Assembly: GCA_947311845.1 (NCBI GenBank)
Contig: CAMZMU010000111.1
Span: 22,277,711 to 22,341,710 of the forward strand
From: Poa pratensis
Lineage: Eukaryota > Streptophyta > Magnoliopsida > Poales > Poaceae
Direction: 5' to 3'
Length of the DNA stretch: 64,000 nt
The position numbers were made by a program, and so were the translations under genes. This document shows, one piece after another, positions 33,801 through 45,018 of this stretch. How positions within the stretch are numbered: the stretch's first letter is position 1; each line of letters begins with the position of its first letter. The notes beneath the pieces are model-generated. The model did no database searches. It was not told the origin of the DNA and saw only the letters and a list, made by a program, of their open reading frames with translations.

Positions 33801-36800
33801 CCGCACAACGTCCTATCCAATCCCAGTCTCTCCACCGGCTCGTGCATGAAATATTAGATTGTTTCTGGAATCTATTGGCAAATTAAACATTAAAGCATAC
33901 AAAGAAATACCAATAGTTTGAGAAAATATTAGATTGTTTCTGGAATCTAATAGTCATGATGCTTCTGTATATATATTTTTTCAGACTAATCAGACAAAGA
34001 AGGTATATGTTAACAGCATATCTAAGAATCTGCAAGCACACAATGAATTGGGCACTGCTAGAAACACGCACATAACCTCGACTATGGCAAAACTTGAAGC
34101 ATGAATAAGACCATGACCTCAAAAAGTCTAGGCCTCTAATCAACTTTAACAGAAGGCAAAAAACAATAACCAAGTAAGATTATATCGGAAGAAACGCTCT
34201 TAGGTGGCACTTGTATTCCATCTTCTCGTACAGGTGTAAAGATAAGCTCAACTCGGCAATCAACATCAACGAGAGTAAGATCTAGACATTCTATGGAAAG
34301 ACAAACAATGATATGTATTTAACTCGTGCGATGCACATTCTAGTTATAAGAAAACTTGTCAGGAACATTCTAAACCAAACCAAAGCATTGCTTGCACGTG
34401 CACGTGCCAGGTATTTTGTGTAGGAGGAAAAAAGTTGTTGAAAACATCAAACCACGCATAAAAAGCATACTACTTCTAAACATGCAGAAGATTTTGCTTT
34501 AGTGCACCTGTAATGAAGAAAAGCCATCCAAGCAACATTTTTCGCCACAACACCTCACAAAAAAAGATGAACACCTGTCTATTTTAAATCATATAAAGTA
34601 TGGTATATTTTTTAGCTGAATATTCCATCTCGAAAAAGGAAAAAGATTATTGAAAAAGAAATATGGATAACCAGCTGACCCTTGGCAGCCTCTCATTGCC
34701 GACACCACCGACCATTTGATGCCTCTGCACTTCCAAGCCACACCATACCTTGGAAACACCTGCACAGCTCGAGCATGTCGCATGAAGGCAAACAATGGAT
34801 ATAATAACGTGTGGTGTGAGGATTGAAGGACTCTAACCGTGTTGGCCAAGATTGGCAAGGAGAATATGTGCATTGTGTTAAGAAAAAGAGATGGGGAAGA
34901 TCAAAAATAATGTGGCTATGCTTCAATTGGAGGAAGGTAAAATCATTTACAAATTTGAGATAAATATTATAAATCCAATTTCTGTAAGGGTGTTGACAGA
35001 TTTTGTTGGGAGCTCCTATTGTAGACTACATCTCGTTGAACTCACATATACTCTAAATTTTCTAAATTGATGAAAACAATGCAGCATACAACTATTTGCA
35101 ATTTGAACCATTCGCATTTTTTTTAAATACATCTGAAAACATCTAAGAAGGCACTCATATATCATAGCTAATAATACCTTATCGTATATGAGATCTAAAT
35201 ATCAGGACTGCACGATGCAGATCGAACATATTGCTAAAAATAAACAAAGGAAAACATGATTCCGTTGCTACAATTAGGGAAAATATACATGAATGTCTGA
35301 GATTCAATACAATTAGCTCAATACACAAAAGGCCTAGCTAATTTTGTTGCTTAAAATTTAGCTTATTTTTTAGATTGACAACTATGTTATAATTGCTTTT
35401 GAGATGTGTACTGCAAATAAGATTAAGCAACCTACATAGAAATCTATATATATGTATATGTTTATTGTGAGGTTGATTATATAAAATCCGTATATGTTTT
35501 TGCAAATACATCTCCCGTACAATTTCAATCCTACAGTATTACATGCCAGCAATTAATTTGACTAATTGCACAGACATGCACATGGCTTCAATGTCACAGA
35601 CCTACAATTAGTTTTTACGAACAAAATTAAATGCTACGGGATAAGAGAAAGCGTGAGCATGCAGACATGAGATTAATGGATCTACATTTATAGAGGCAGC
35701 TGGGTGTTGCGACCAATCGTGGCTCTTTGATCTGGTTTGGAAGAGTAACACATGAACTATCATTTTGATGTTTTCCAGTGCAGATGATAGTCTCTAGTAA
35801 GCAAGAATAAACTATCATTTTGATGTTTTCCAGTGCAGATGATAGTCTCTAGTAAGCAAGAATAAAGATTAACTGCTCGGAAACAACAAAATTAACATAT
35901 GGAGTGGAAACTGATCGTCAAATTAATTCTCAGTAGGTCCATGCAAACCGGGCCTCTTACTTTCCCGGGAATCCTCAGTCCTCTTGGACGACTTGTGTCT
36001 CCGGAACTAACTCAGCCAATCCAGCTGACACGCACCACATCATCAAAGAATCCATAATTGTCCCCTTGTTTACTGGACAGCACCAAAGTTGTATCAATTC
36101 TGAAACAGAAAACAACAGACATAAATGATCTTAGTACATATTTCATATTAGATTCAGGAAGTAAAATTAGTCACTCTAGATAGAGTGAGAACAGCAACAT
36201 TTTAAGAATTGGTTGACAAAATGTTTAAAGCAACCCGATTACAAAAACGAAAATTGATATTCCAATGTAAATATAATATTCTAAAGTTTAGGAGAAGAAA
36301 GCTGCCACTGCACCGTCCAGTGTTATGTGAATACTCAGTAGAGACCTAGAAATTTAGTTTAAGGACGGATTTTGTTCTCATAAGTTTCCAGGGTTTGCAG
36401 ATGTAGAACACAAAGCCAGCCTTATGATCATATAATTATAGATAATAAGAAACAAACTTTGTTAAATACCAGGCACATACAGTAGACACCTAGGAATAAC
36501 AAAAAGAAAGATCATTATTAGTATTTAACTCATGGAGAATACCATATGCCTGAGTTCACGAAATCCCCAAATCTCTGCAATCTGGATAATGACTTGACTA
36601 TAAAAAAAGAGAGAAAGATCAGGAGCAGAGAGGAATAAGGCTGGAGAGAGAGAGCTCACCTTGGAGGCTTGCACAGAGGGGACATGAAGGCGGAGGCACG
36701 CCGCACCGACCAGCTGCTAGATGCCCCTGGTGCCATCCTCGTCGCACGACCTGTATTAGACTAAATTTCAACGTGTCTGGCTGCGCACCTGTATCATCTG

Positions 36801-37795
36801 ATTCTCGATTCACGCTGGAAAAACCAACAGAAGCAATACAAACGGAAGGACGTGGTATGGAAGTTTAACAGACATAGGAAAGGGAGGAGGAGGAAGCAGA
36901 TGCTCTGACCTGTGGCGGCGACGTCAAGATGGACAACGACGCCGTGGCCGACCTGCTCCTGCCGCTCGCCGTGGCCGACCTACGCCATCGCGTCCCCGAC
37001 TCCCCATCGCTGCCTGTCGTCCTGGCCGCCCCTGCACCGTCGCGTCCCGCCCCTGCGTGTGATGCGTCGCAGCCAGCAACAGCAGCAGATGGGGATCAAG
37101 ATGGTGGAGCTGCTGTGGGACAACGGCGGCCCAACGCGTCCGCTCATTTTTTTGGTAAGTCTGGGGCGAGCCAGATCGGAGGGCGCCGCGCGGTGTGCGA
37201 GAGGTGGAGGCGCGGGCCGGGGAGCTGGGCAGCGGCGGCGAGGGCGGGATGGGCAGCAGCGGCGGGGGTTGGGGCGGCGGCGGGGGCGGGCGGGAGACGG
37301 GGGAAATGAGGAGAGCAGCGCTTCGGCACGTGAAATTCAGCGAGGAGGGAGAGACAACGACGACGAAGCTCGCCATGTTCTTCGATCTGAACGGGGAGAG
37401 CCAGAGGAGCGAGGGCTTGCGTCGGCGGCGCCGGCGACGTCGCGGCCGTGTGAGAGAGAGGAGAGAAGAAGAGAGTTCTGAGGATGTTTTTCCTCAGAGG
37501 CCCCTGCCTTTTCTGTAAATTGCAAAGTAGTCCTTTGCGGGGGGTTTTTCGTAAAATGGTGTGCTGGAGTGAGTCTGTTTTTGCAAAGTTGGCTGCGCCA
37601 AAAACCGTGCGGGGCGACGTGTCGCCTCGCGATTGGAAGAAACCCCGTGCTACAGTAATACTGTAGTGCTACAGTGTTTCACGGGGCTGGGTGCGATCTG
37701 GACCGTCTGTTGACGTCATCGGACGGCACGTGTTTATCGCGTGACGTGGATAGCTGATTTGGGTGCGAATCGCACCAACTTTTATATATAGGGGA
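30887..37795 (-). mobile_element. Helitron 3, minus orientation, with gene-like exons
   Basis: The minus-strand 3' end is clear. A stem formed by GCGGCG and CGCCGC around TGT is followed by GGCATTTTACCTAG, and the next host base is T. The proposed 5' end near 37795 reads TCCCCTATATATAAAAGTTG on the minus strand, a usual Helitron start, but the base before it is T rather than A, so this end is less certain. Between them are about 5 kb of AT-rich intron-like DNA and a GC-rich region (36650-37520) with exon-like pieces. A truncated Stowaway-like end (CTCCCTCTGTCCCAAAATAT) is at about 32072. Confidence 0.65.
36012..37375 (-). pseudogene. Possible captured gene in Helitron 3
   Basis: I do not recognise the parent gene. 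The minus strand has a Met at 37376 starting MASFVVVVSPSSLNFTCRSA, followed by a Pro/Ser/Arg-rich stretch. It resembles a plastid transit peptide and ends in a candidate donor CCACAG/GTCAGAG near 36910. Another donor, CCAAG/GTGAGC, lies near 36660. A third exon follows a TTTCAG acceptor and reads IDTTLVLSSKQGDNYGFFDD then VVRVSWIG to a stop at 36012. That last reading is protein-like. The exons share the Helitron's orientation, as captured genes often do. Frame continuity between exons was not shown. An alternative plus-strand start at 36929 (MDNDAVADLLLPL) with a GTAAGT donor at about 37153 cannot be excluded. Confidence 0.35.
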
Positions 37796-38152
37796 ATTTC
37801 CGTTTTTTTAGTTTGTTTCTTAGTGATTTCCGTGCTTGATTCACAGCCGGACCGTTTTAGTCCGGTAAGACAGGCTTTGTACTAGCGCCCCTCTGGGCTT
37901 AGGCCTGTTGATGAATCTGTGAAATCTGCCGCGAGTTGTACAAAAACTTTGTACTAGCGCGGTGCTTTCTCGCATCGGAGGGAGCTGCCCGGTCCCGGTG
38001 GCTCCATCTGCATTCTGCAGTTGTACGTACTTGGACCACAAGTTGCGTGCCACGTCCCGGAGCGGCTGGCCGGGCAACGAGGGAACAACTCAACCATGCA
38101 TCAGCAATCTTTCACGAAAGGAACGGCGTGCAAACGACCGGGCGCGGCCACT
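37796..38152. other. Intergenic sequence with dispersed duplicate
   Basis: Positions 38010-38150 match 17580-17730. The segment before them shows no gene. The last nine bases are the left target duplication of the MULE. Confidence 0.6.
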
Positions 38153-38718
38153 GGAAGAAAATCTTATGCGACCTGGTCGCACGCCCTTGATGGCTGGACC
38201 AACTCCTCCGAACGCCACCTGGCAATACTAATCTCAAAGCAATCCGGCCGGATATTTTACTTTTTCTGTTCCTTCTTCAACCTTGGCTCGCTGCTGGCCG
38301 TGGACTCCCCTTTCCTGTTTTCTCTCCACGCCGTCGCTTGTGGACTCCAGCGAGCTCGTGGCTGGCTCCCGGCGTCCACGGCCACGCTCCCGGAGCTCGC
38401 TGCTCTCTCTTGGCGTGCACGTTCACGCCTCTCGTCGCCCCAACGCTGTCGGCCTGTCGCGAACCACCGGTCTTCGGCCATGGCCATCTGCCTCAACACC
38501 GTCGCTCGCGGCTCTCCCTAGCGTCCACGGCCAAGCTCCACCGCCATCTGCTTGCCCAAGCTAGTTTTGGCCAAGGTACTAGTCTGTGCGGTAGTTGGCG
38601 ACTTGGGGTTGGGGATAAGATGGCCGGAGTGCTTTGAGATTGGTATTGCCGGGTGGCGTTCGGAGGAGTTGGTCCAGCAATCCAGGGCGTGTGACCAGGT
38701 CGCATAAGATTTTCTTCC
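38153..38718. mobile_element. Small MULE (Mutator-like), possible Pack-MULE
   Basis: Long terminal inverted repeats of about 100 bp (left 38153-38253, right about 38620-38718) start GGAAGAAAATCTTATGCGAC. They are flanked by the exact 9-bp duplication GCGGCCACT (38144-38152, 38719-38727), the signature of Mutator-like elements. The 360-bp interior is GC-rich with open frames, unlike its flanks, and may be captured exon DNA (Pack-MULE). I do not recognise the source. No transposase is present. Confidence 0.9.
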
Positions 38719-38944
38719 GCGGCCACTGGCCGGTTAATCCGTGGCCAAGCTCGTCGCCGGCGTCTCCATTCCTTGGAAGCAATCGGTTGGTAATTAATAG
38801 TGCATCTTTAATTTAATTGTGAAGATCGATCGATCCACCTGTGGCTGGTTCATGCATCGCGTGTTCCCGTCGTCTTGACAGCGGACGATCGATGCCACTA
38901 CACTGCTGTGTTCAATTAACCGTATGCGACATGCATGTACCTTA

Positions 38945-40605
38945 GAGCAAGTCCAGCAGTGGCCCTATATCGTCCCCGATACCAAACATAGGGGAGAGAG
39001 AAGGAAACAGACCGTTCCAGCAGTTCCCCTACCGAGGCTCCCGACGATCGGCGTCCCCGATTTGGAGCTCGAATTCCCCTACACATCGGGGCTCTGGGGG
39101 GCATCCCCGATTCGGCCGAACGCGCGACTCCCCGCGTGCACGCCCGCCCCTCCTCTCCTCCTCTCGCTTCTCCCCGGCTTGACATGCCCGCGCGCGCCGC
39201 CGCCTTCCCCGAGCCCTATCCGCGGTTGCCCAGCACGGCGCCCTGCGGCTTCGGGTGCGGCGGCGGGGGAGCGGGACGCGTAGCAGGTGGGGCGAAGCTG
39301 AGGCGGCTCGTGCACTCCGTGGCCATGGCCCCGCCGGCGCCGTCGGCCGCGCCCGCGCAGCTCCGGAGGTGCCCCTGCTCCGCGCCTCTCTGGGCGCCCT
39401 CTCCCTTCCACCGCCGGCTCCCCGCCGCCGCTCCGTCGCCTCGCCCTTCTTCGGCGCCGCCAGTCATCGAAGAAGCGCGCCCTCCAGAAGGTAACCAGCC
39501 AGCCGGATTCCCGGCCCTCCATACCCCATTCGCTGCGAGTTCCCCTTCGTTGGCTGTCGGCCTAGATGGTTGATTTGTTCTTTGCGGGGTTGTGTGCTCG
39601 CACAGGTGGAGGAGCTTCAGAAGAAGGCGATCGAGGAGGATCCCTCGGTGTTTGCCTACGATGAGGTCTACGATGATATGAAGGAGAAGGCCGCTCGCCC
39701 CAAGATGCAGGCCAAGGTGGACTTGGCAGACTGGGTTCGGATCTCAGCTTCTACTATATCAAAGTAGTGTCTAGTTCATTCATTTTGTTTTGCTGTCGTT
39801 GCTCATTTGTTAAGATGGGGGCATGTTTCTTGTGTATCTAGAGATGCTTGAGGCAGTTCTTTTTTTTTAAGGCTTGAGGCAGTTCTGTTAGTGTGGAAGT
39901 TTTTGTGTATCTAGAGATGCTTGAGAAGTAGTTTTACGTGGGGAATTCTTTGTCAGCTGAGCATATGATGTTACAAGGAGATGCTACTGAGCTTCTTAAA
40001 ACTGATGCTTGGAGTATGTAAATGGTTTGTGGTGTTATTGTTGTTGGTTTTATTATGACCCTAAACTTAAACATGCCTCATTTGTTATTTGTCACACATA
40101 TTGCTTTCATTTGTGGAACCCATCTTGTTGAGTTAGTTGAGCTTATACAGTGCAAGTGCCTTGTTTCAGTGTTATCTTCCGAACTTATAAATTTACTTGT
40201 ACATACTGAACATCAACTTATGACATTTACTTACTTGGATGTAATCCACACTTTAACCAGATTAGAGTAGGGCGATGTACTGCATCAATTTCGAGTGTTT
40301 TTTTTAGAGAATTCGGGTGGCTTTTTATGCATGTGTGTTAGCAGAATTTCAGTTCTTTCATAGTTGTTGCCGGAGCTGCAGTGTCACGCTGACGGTGAGC
40401 ACTAATTCTTTTTATCTTTTTTGGAAAATGATAGATCCCTGACGTGTGGGTCCCGTGAGTTATAAATATAAATGAATATGATATAGGGGAGAGGATATAG
40501 GGGAGCTGCTGGAGATGAACAAAATATAGGGGACGAATAATTTTAGGAGAGTCCCCTACATGGACATATAGGGGAGAAAATATAGGGGAACTGCTGGACT
40601 TGCTC
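38945..40605 (+). mobile_element. PIF/Harbinger-type element carrying gene exons
   Basis: The ends GAGCAAGTCCAGCAG and its exact complement form inverted repeats, extending imperfectly to about 26 bp. TTA duplications flank the element (38942-38944, 40606-40608). Subterminal copies of ATAGGGGA occur near both ends. The 1.66-kb interior holds two exons of an NSRP1-like gene (39452-39767) and a GC-rich stretch from 39129 that may be another captured piece. No transposase is present, so it is a non-autonomous, gene-carrying element. Confidence 0.88.
39452..39767 (+). pseudogene. Captured NSRP1-like (DUF2040) gene fragment
   Basis: The end of one exon (39452-39490, RRRQSSKKRALQK, donor AAG/GTAACC) and the next exon (from 39606 after a GCACAG acceptor) read VEELQKKAIEEDPSVFAYDE then VYDDMKEKAARPKMQAK. 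This is the conserved N-terminal core of nuclear speckle splicing regulatory protein 1 homologues. The homologous reading stops at a possible AAG/GTGGAC donor, and an unrelated tail reaches a stop at 39767. The coiled-coil remainder of the protein is missing and the usual N-terminus is not recognisable upstream. It is therefore a transposed fragment, not a working gene, though a short chimeric transcript could exist. Confidence 0.8.
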
Positions 40606-40608
40606 TTA

Positions 40609-41032
40609 AAAACCCTTGAAGGAATTAATTCGACACAATTCCACCAGTACGTCCGTCCTCACAGGCGATCAAACCGCGGCGCCAGGGCACTCGATCGACC
40701 GGCCGGCGACGGTGAAGGAGCCGGCCGGAGCCGGTCGTCGTCGACGCTGTACATAGCGAAAATCGTTGCATGATGCATGTATGGGCCGTCTCAGCCGCAC
40801 ATGCATGCATCAATCCGTTCATTTGCACGTCTGCCTCTAGCTAATTTGCTGGCCCAACTACACCTCTATACCATTCTAGCAAAAAAAAAAAAACTACACT
40901 TCCATATCGCGTAATCCATTAAGGTCCCTTGATTAATTTCGTCACTGCAGAGAGCAGAAAGACACGAAAGAAATGAACCACAACGGAATGGGATTAACTA
41001 GGCCGGCGACCTTGCTCATCGCGGATAATCTA
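40609..41032. other. Intergenic; weak relative of duplicate copy B
   Basis: Positions 40650-40790 share ATCAAACCG, GCGACGGTGAA and TACATAGCGAAAATCGTTGC with 19690-19850 in the same order. No gene is seen. Confidence 0.5.
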
Positions 41033-41129
41033 CTCCTCCGATCCCCCTTTTAAGTGTCGTGGAGAAACAACTGATCACACGTACAAACCATTAGCAGAAC
41101 TAGCGAGATTTAATTCGGATCAGAGGGAG
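41033..41129. mobile_element. Stowaway-type MITE
   Basis: A 97-bp element with ends CTCCTCCGATCC and GGATCAGAGGGAG is flanked by TA (41031-41032, 41130-41131). Ends and size fit Stowaway MITEs of grasses. Confidence 0.8.
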
Positions 41130-42654
41130 TATACTTGATGGTGCACTGCATGGAGCCTATAGCGTCATGGATTGCCTGAGAAACAGGACAAAACTAGGTA
41201 GTGCCGTTCGGCCGAGGTCTCTCCACGCACATACAGTCCACGTAAGCGGATCGACGTTGTGCACGCACGTGTGATATCGATGTGATCGATTCACGCCAAA
41301 TCTCGTCAGGCTTGTTTTTTTTTCAGTTCGCATGAAGGCCATCCCGTGGGAACGTGCACTTTTTTTTTGTCGCGGTCCCTTTTTCTAATAGAGGTTTCTT
41401 GTAGCCGGGTGCCTGGATTTAATCTATTTATTTATTGTCAAATGTCAACTAATATCCTACTTTATTTTTTTTGTCATTTATAGATATTTAGAATTGCAAA
41501 ATAAATACAAGGCGTCAATACTATACAACCGAATGGAAAGGCAATATATATGTGGTTCTCAAGTATCCAGGCCGGCAAATATACTTACCAGAGAAACGTC
41601 GCGACCTTTTCCTGGTCCAGATTTGACTTTGCTCCTTTCTTCATAGAACTGATGCATGCGTACGATCGGAGTATGATTTTATTTGACATACAAAACTCCA
41701 TCCGCACAACTGTGGAGCACCCATGAGGCAACCCTAACACGGACATCTGTTACTGTCTGCCGCGTCCTGTCATATCTACATCACGTATCGACGACCTGAA
41801 GTGTCGATTTCATGAACATATATAATGCCCTCATGTTTCACGAGGAGAACTTCATCGAAATGGTGTGGAAACACTCTTTTGATCCAAGATTAAGTATTGT
41901 CATAGCATGCTGGGAAGAGGCCAATCAGTTTGATGTTATCTATTTGTGGATTGGTATTCAGTTTGTGAACCGGTGGAAATCGCTTCCCTCGCGTTGCAGG
42001 CGGAGGCGGATGTCCGCCCGGCCGCTTCGTCCGCGCCGCTTAAAATGCCAAAACAGCCTCACGGACAGGCCGCCTAAACTAAAGGACGTTGCTAGGTCGT
42101 GGTCGACCACGATCTGACCTACATCGAGGTCAGTCCGACAAACCCAAATAAGGAAATAAACAATTCGCTGCAAAAGGAAAGGTCACGCGCGCGCATTGAT
42201 TTTTACCGGCCCACGTGATCGCCCTGCGCGTTGGTTTTGGCTGCCTCATGGCTGGCGCCCATGTGCTGTTTTTGGCGGGACCAGTAGCAGATCCTTTTCC
42301 CCCAGTTTTGCATTTTCGCAAAGAAAGCCTTCTATTCTCCTTCCGTGCCTTTTGTCCCAGTGTTACATTAAAAAAACACGAAATAGAACTCATATCTTAC
42401 GAATTTACATCTCCATCAGCAAGATTCAGCAAATAGAAGATTCAACCAGAAATAGGATTTTACAAATGGTTTCAGCCAATAGAAGTTTCAAACAAAAATG
42501 TAACTTATTTTCCCATCACCTCTTTTTCTCCCCCTGCCGCCATCCATGCTCCTTTTTGACATCCCTGCAACGATATGGACATGAAATTCTTGTCAAAAAC
42601 ATGTGTATGTGTTGTGGTGTGCAAAAAAATAGAAACTAAAGCATGAGGTTTGTA
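41130..42654. other. Intergenic sequence, no gene recognised
   Basis: Apart from a short perfect palindrome CGTGGTCGACCACG near 42098, I see no gene, element end or array. Open frames here are short and lack domains. Confidence 0.5.
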
Positions 42655-43075
42655 AAACTGACCAGTAATTTATCTAGATGTTAATTTACCAGTAATTTGT
42701 GTAGATGTTTATTGACCAGTGCCTTAATGACAAGGGATTTGAGAATGTTGGTGCTTCTACAAGTGGTCATGTCAGTGAGCCAGAGCTTGCTAATGTAACT
42801 ACAGACACCGGCCCGACAGTTGGGTCATCTGCTCGACGTAAATTACCGATTGTGGCGTCCGCCTACTAGTTCCCGCCGTGACCTCATGGATCTGGCAGCA
42901 CGGAGCTTCGGTGCTGTGAGTGGAGCTACAAAGGATGTGAACTGACCAGTAATTTGTTCTAGATGTGAACTGAACAGTAATTTGTCTAGATGTAAACTGA
43001 CCAGTATTTTGTCTAAACTGACCAGTAACCTATGGACGTCTTGGGATTTACTTGGCAAAACTAGTTGTAAACTGA
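42655..43075. repeat. Imperfect tandem repeats with core CTGACCAGTAATTTGT
   Basis: About eight copies of a 22-30 bp motif, AACTGACCAGTAATTTGTCT followed by AGATGT, occur in two groups (42655-42720 and 42930-43075). They are separated by an unrelated stretch. Confidence 0.75.
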
Positions 43076-43139
43076 CCAATAATGTGCTGTGAAAAAACTG
43101 TTATGTGCAAAAGAAATTGAAAGTATGACACATACTTTC

Positions 43140-44140
43140 TACTTGGCACCCACCTACCCAGCGTCAAGGGTCACTGATTCAAACCCCCACCACGAAGGGC
43201 AGGGGACAACAAGCCTCCAATAGAGCCTCCAGATCAGTATCTGGGCGAGAAACGATGCCGTCGCCGGACCTCGCCAGGAACTCCAAATATCGTCATTCAT
43301 GCTGCCCTTGCGACCATAGAACACGACCAACACCACCACCACAGAGTTCCCGTGTGCACCCGAGCGTCCGTCACCCAGAGCCGCCGCTCCGGCGTCCGAG
43401 AGAACCATCCTTACCCACCTCCAAAGCAAAGACGAGCCGCATATGTACTGCCGGCCACCCCCGATGCCACACCGGCGCACCTCCAGCACCTACACCCAAC
43501 TTCCCGATGACGGCCAACCGAGCGACGAAGAGGCCGACTCTGCCCAGATCAGCGCGGACCGAGGAGGCCCATGCACACAAACAACGGCGAGGTCAAAGGA
43601 CTGGCCACCAACCGACCCCTTGGTCATGGCCCCAGATCGACTCCTTTGTCAGATCCGGTAGCCTGGTCACACCCTTGAGCCGTTGTCCGCAAGGGGACGC
43701 ATACCCGTGCACCCGGCGGAGGAGACATCTGCAGGTCAAACATGACGTCTGGCGCGGCGAGGAAGCGTAGGGCGGAGCAGCTATGGTCGTCGTGAGCAGA
43801 GAGGCAGCAGCGGGAAGGTGAGAAGGGTAGGAGGAGGAAGGAGGTGGGAGGCCTCGCCGCTGCCGTGGGCCGGCCGGCGGCGGCGAGGGAAGGCACGGGA
43901 GGGTGGCGGCGGCGAGGGAAGGCATGTGAGGGTGGTGGCGCTGGGCAGAAACCTAATCGCCCCGTGTCGCCCAAGCGAGGACGACACGGGGAATACTCTT
44001 TCAAAATCAGTCGCTCTCGCTGTTGCGTTCTCAAAATGTGTATTATTCATGAGAACATTGGATTTTCATTTTTTTTTTAAGGGAGCATCACCCCTGCCCT
44101 GCCTCTGCATCAAAATGATGCATACGGCCTTTTTCTATTG
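43140..44140. other. GC-rich repeat-derived segment
   Basis: The 171-codon plus-strand frame at 43255-43770 and the overlapping minus frames are Pro/Arg/Ser-rich and lack a domain, so I do not call a gene. A hairpin CCCCGTGTCG...CGACACGGGG lies at about 43960-43991. The T-run at 44068 followed by AAGGGAGCATCACCCC resembles the reversed A-tailed 3' end of a LINE. Confidence 0.45.
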
Positions 44141-44563
44141 TTAAATAAATCCAGAATCCGACAAGTAGTTGTGGAAGTACCAAATTATTACATCTCACTG
44201 ATCACGCAGTGTTGAAACAAAAATAAGCCAGAAGAAAAGAAGCAGGCTAGACATCTATTCTTCTAGCATGACGCCACCAATTCTGGCAGAAGATAGCCGA
44301 ACGACCGCCATCATTCGAGTACATCCGGAATCCATTTGATTTTCATTTGTAAATATACATATGCAATTGAGGTGGATCACAAAGCACACATTCTTGCTCT
44401 TGATTTTTCTTATGCCGACCTTGTGCCGAGGGGTATGCAAGGAGTACTATTCCTTTAATGATACATGTATACATTTTCAGAAAAAAAAGATATGTGTATA
44501 CATGTTTACACTTCCTCTTGCTTGTGTTTTTATCACCAGCTTACATTGTAACATGTGTGTGTA

Positions 44564-44896
44564 CACTAGTAGAAACAAGACCTTTGGTTCAGAGCCCCAT
44601 TTGGCTCTAGTCCTGGATGGGATTTGGACTGGGACTAGATGGGGGGACTAGTCCCGGTTCAACGGCTACGAGGCCGCACCGGACTAGTCCCGGATCGAAC
44701 GGGACCTCAAGTCCGGTTCGTAATACGAACCGGAACTAGAGGGGTGGTGGCAACCGTTCGCCTGGCGCGAGCCCCTTTAGTCCCGGTTTGTGGCTCAAAC
44801 CGGGACTAAAGGGAATCATAATATTATTCGTGGCAACCGTTCGCCTAGCGCGAGCCCCTTTAGTCCCGGTTTGTATCTCAAACCGGGACTAAAGGG
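44564..44896. repeat. CACTA element 2, left terminal and subterminal repeats
   Basis: The terminus is followed by several GGACTAGTCCCGG-like words. Two perfect 18-bp-arm palindromes follow at 44773-44813 and 44856-44896 (CCCTTTAGTCCCGGTTTG, 5-nt loops TGGCT and TATCT). The two sit in a direct repeat of about 84 bp whose copies both contain TGGCAACCGTTCGCCT. Confidence 0.95.
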
Positions 44897-45018
44897 CCAA
44901 ACCGTTCGCCTCCCGCCCGTTCCTCACGATCAAAACACGGGAAAATGATTGCTACAGTAACCGCGGCCATTTCTGTTCGTCTCCCTCTCTCCTCTCTTCT
45001 TCCCCCATCCCCTCCACC

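Noticed and set aside
39606..39767. NSRP1 exons as a functional host gene
   Set aside because: Only part of the N-terminal domain is present, it ends in unrelated sequence, and it lies between transposon inverted repeats with a TTA duplication.
43255..43770. 171-codon open frame as a host gene
   Set aside because: Pro/Arg/Ser-rich translation in a GC-rich repeat segment with competing open frames on the other strand and no domain.
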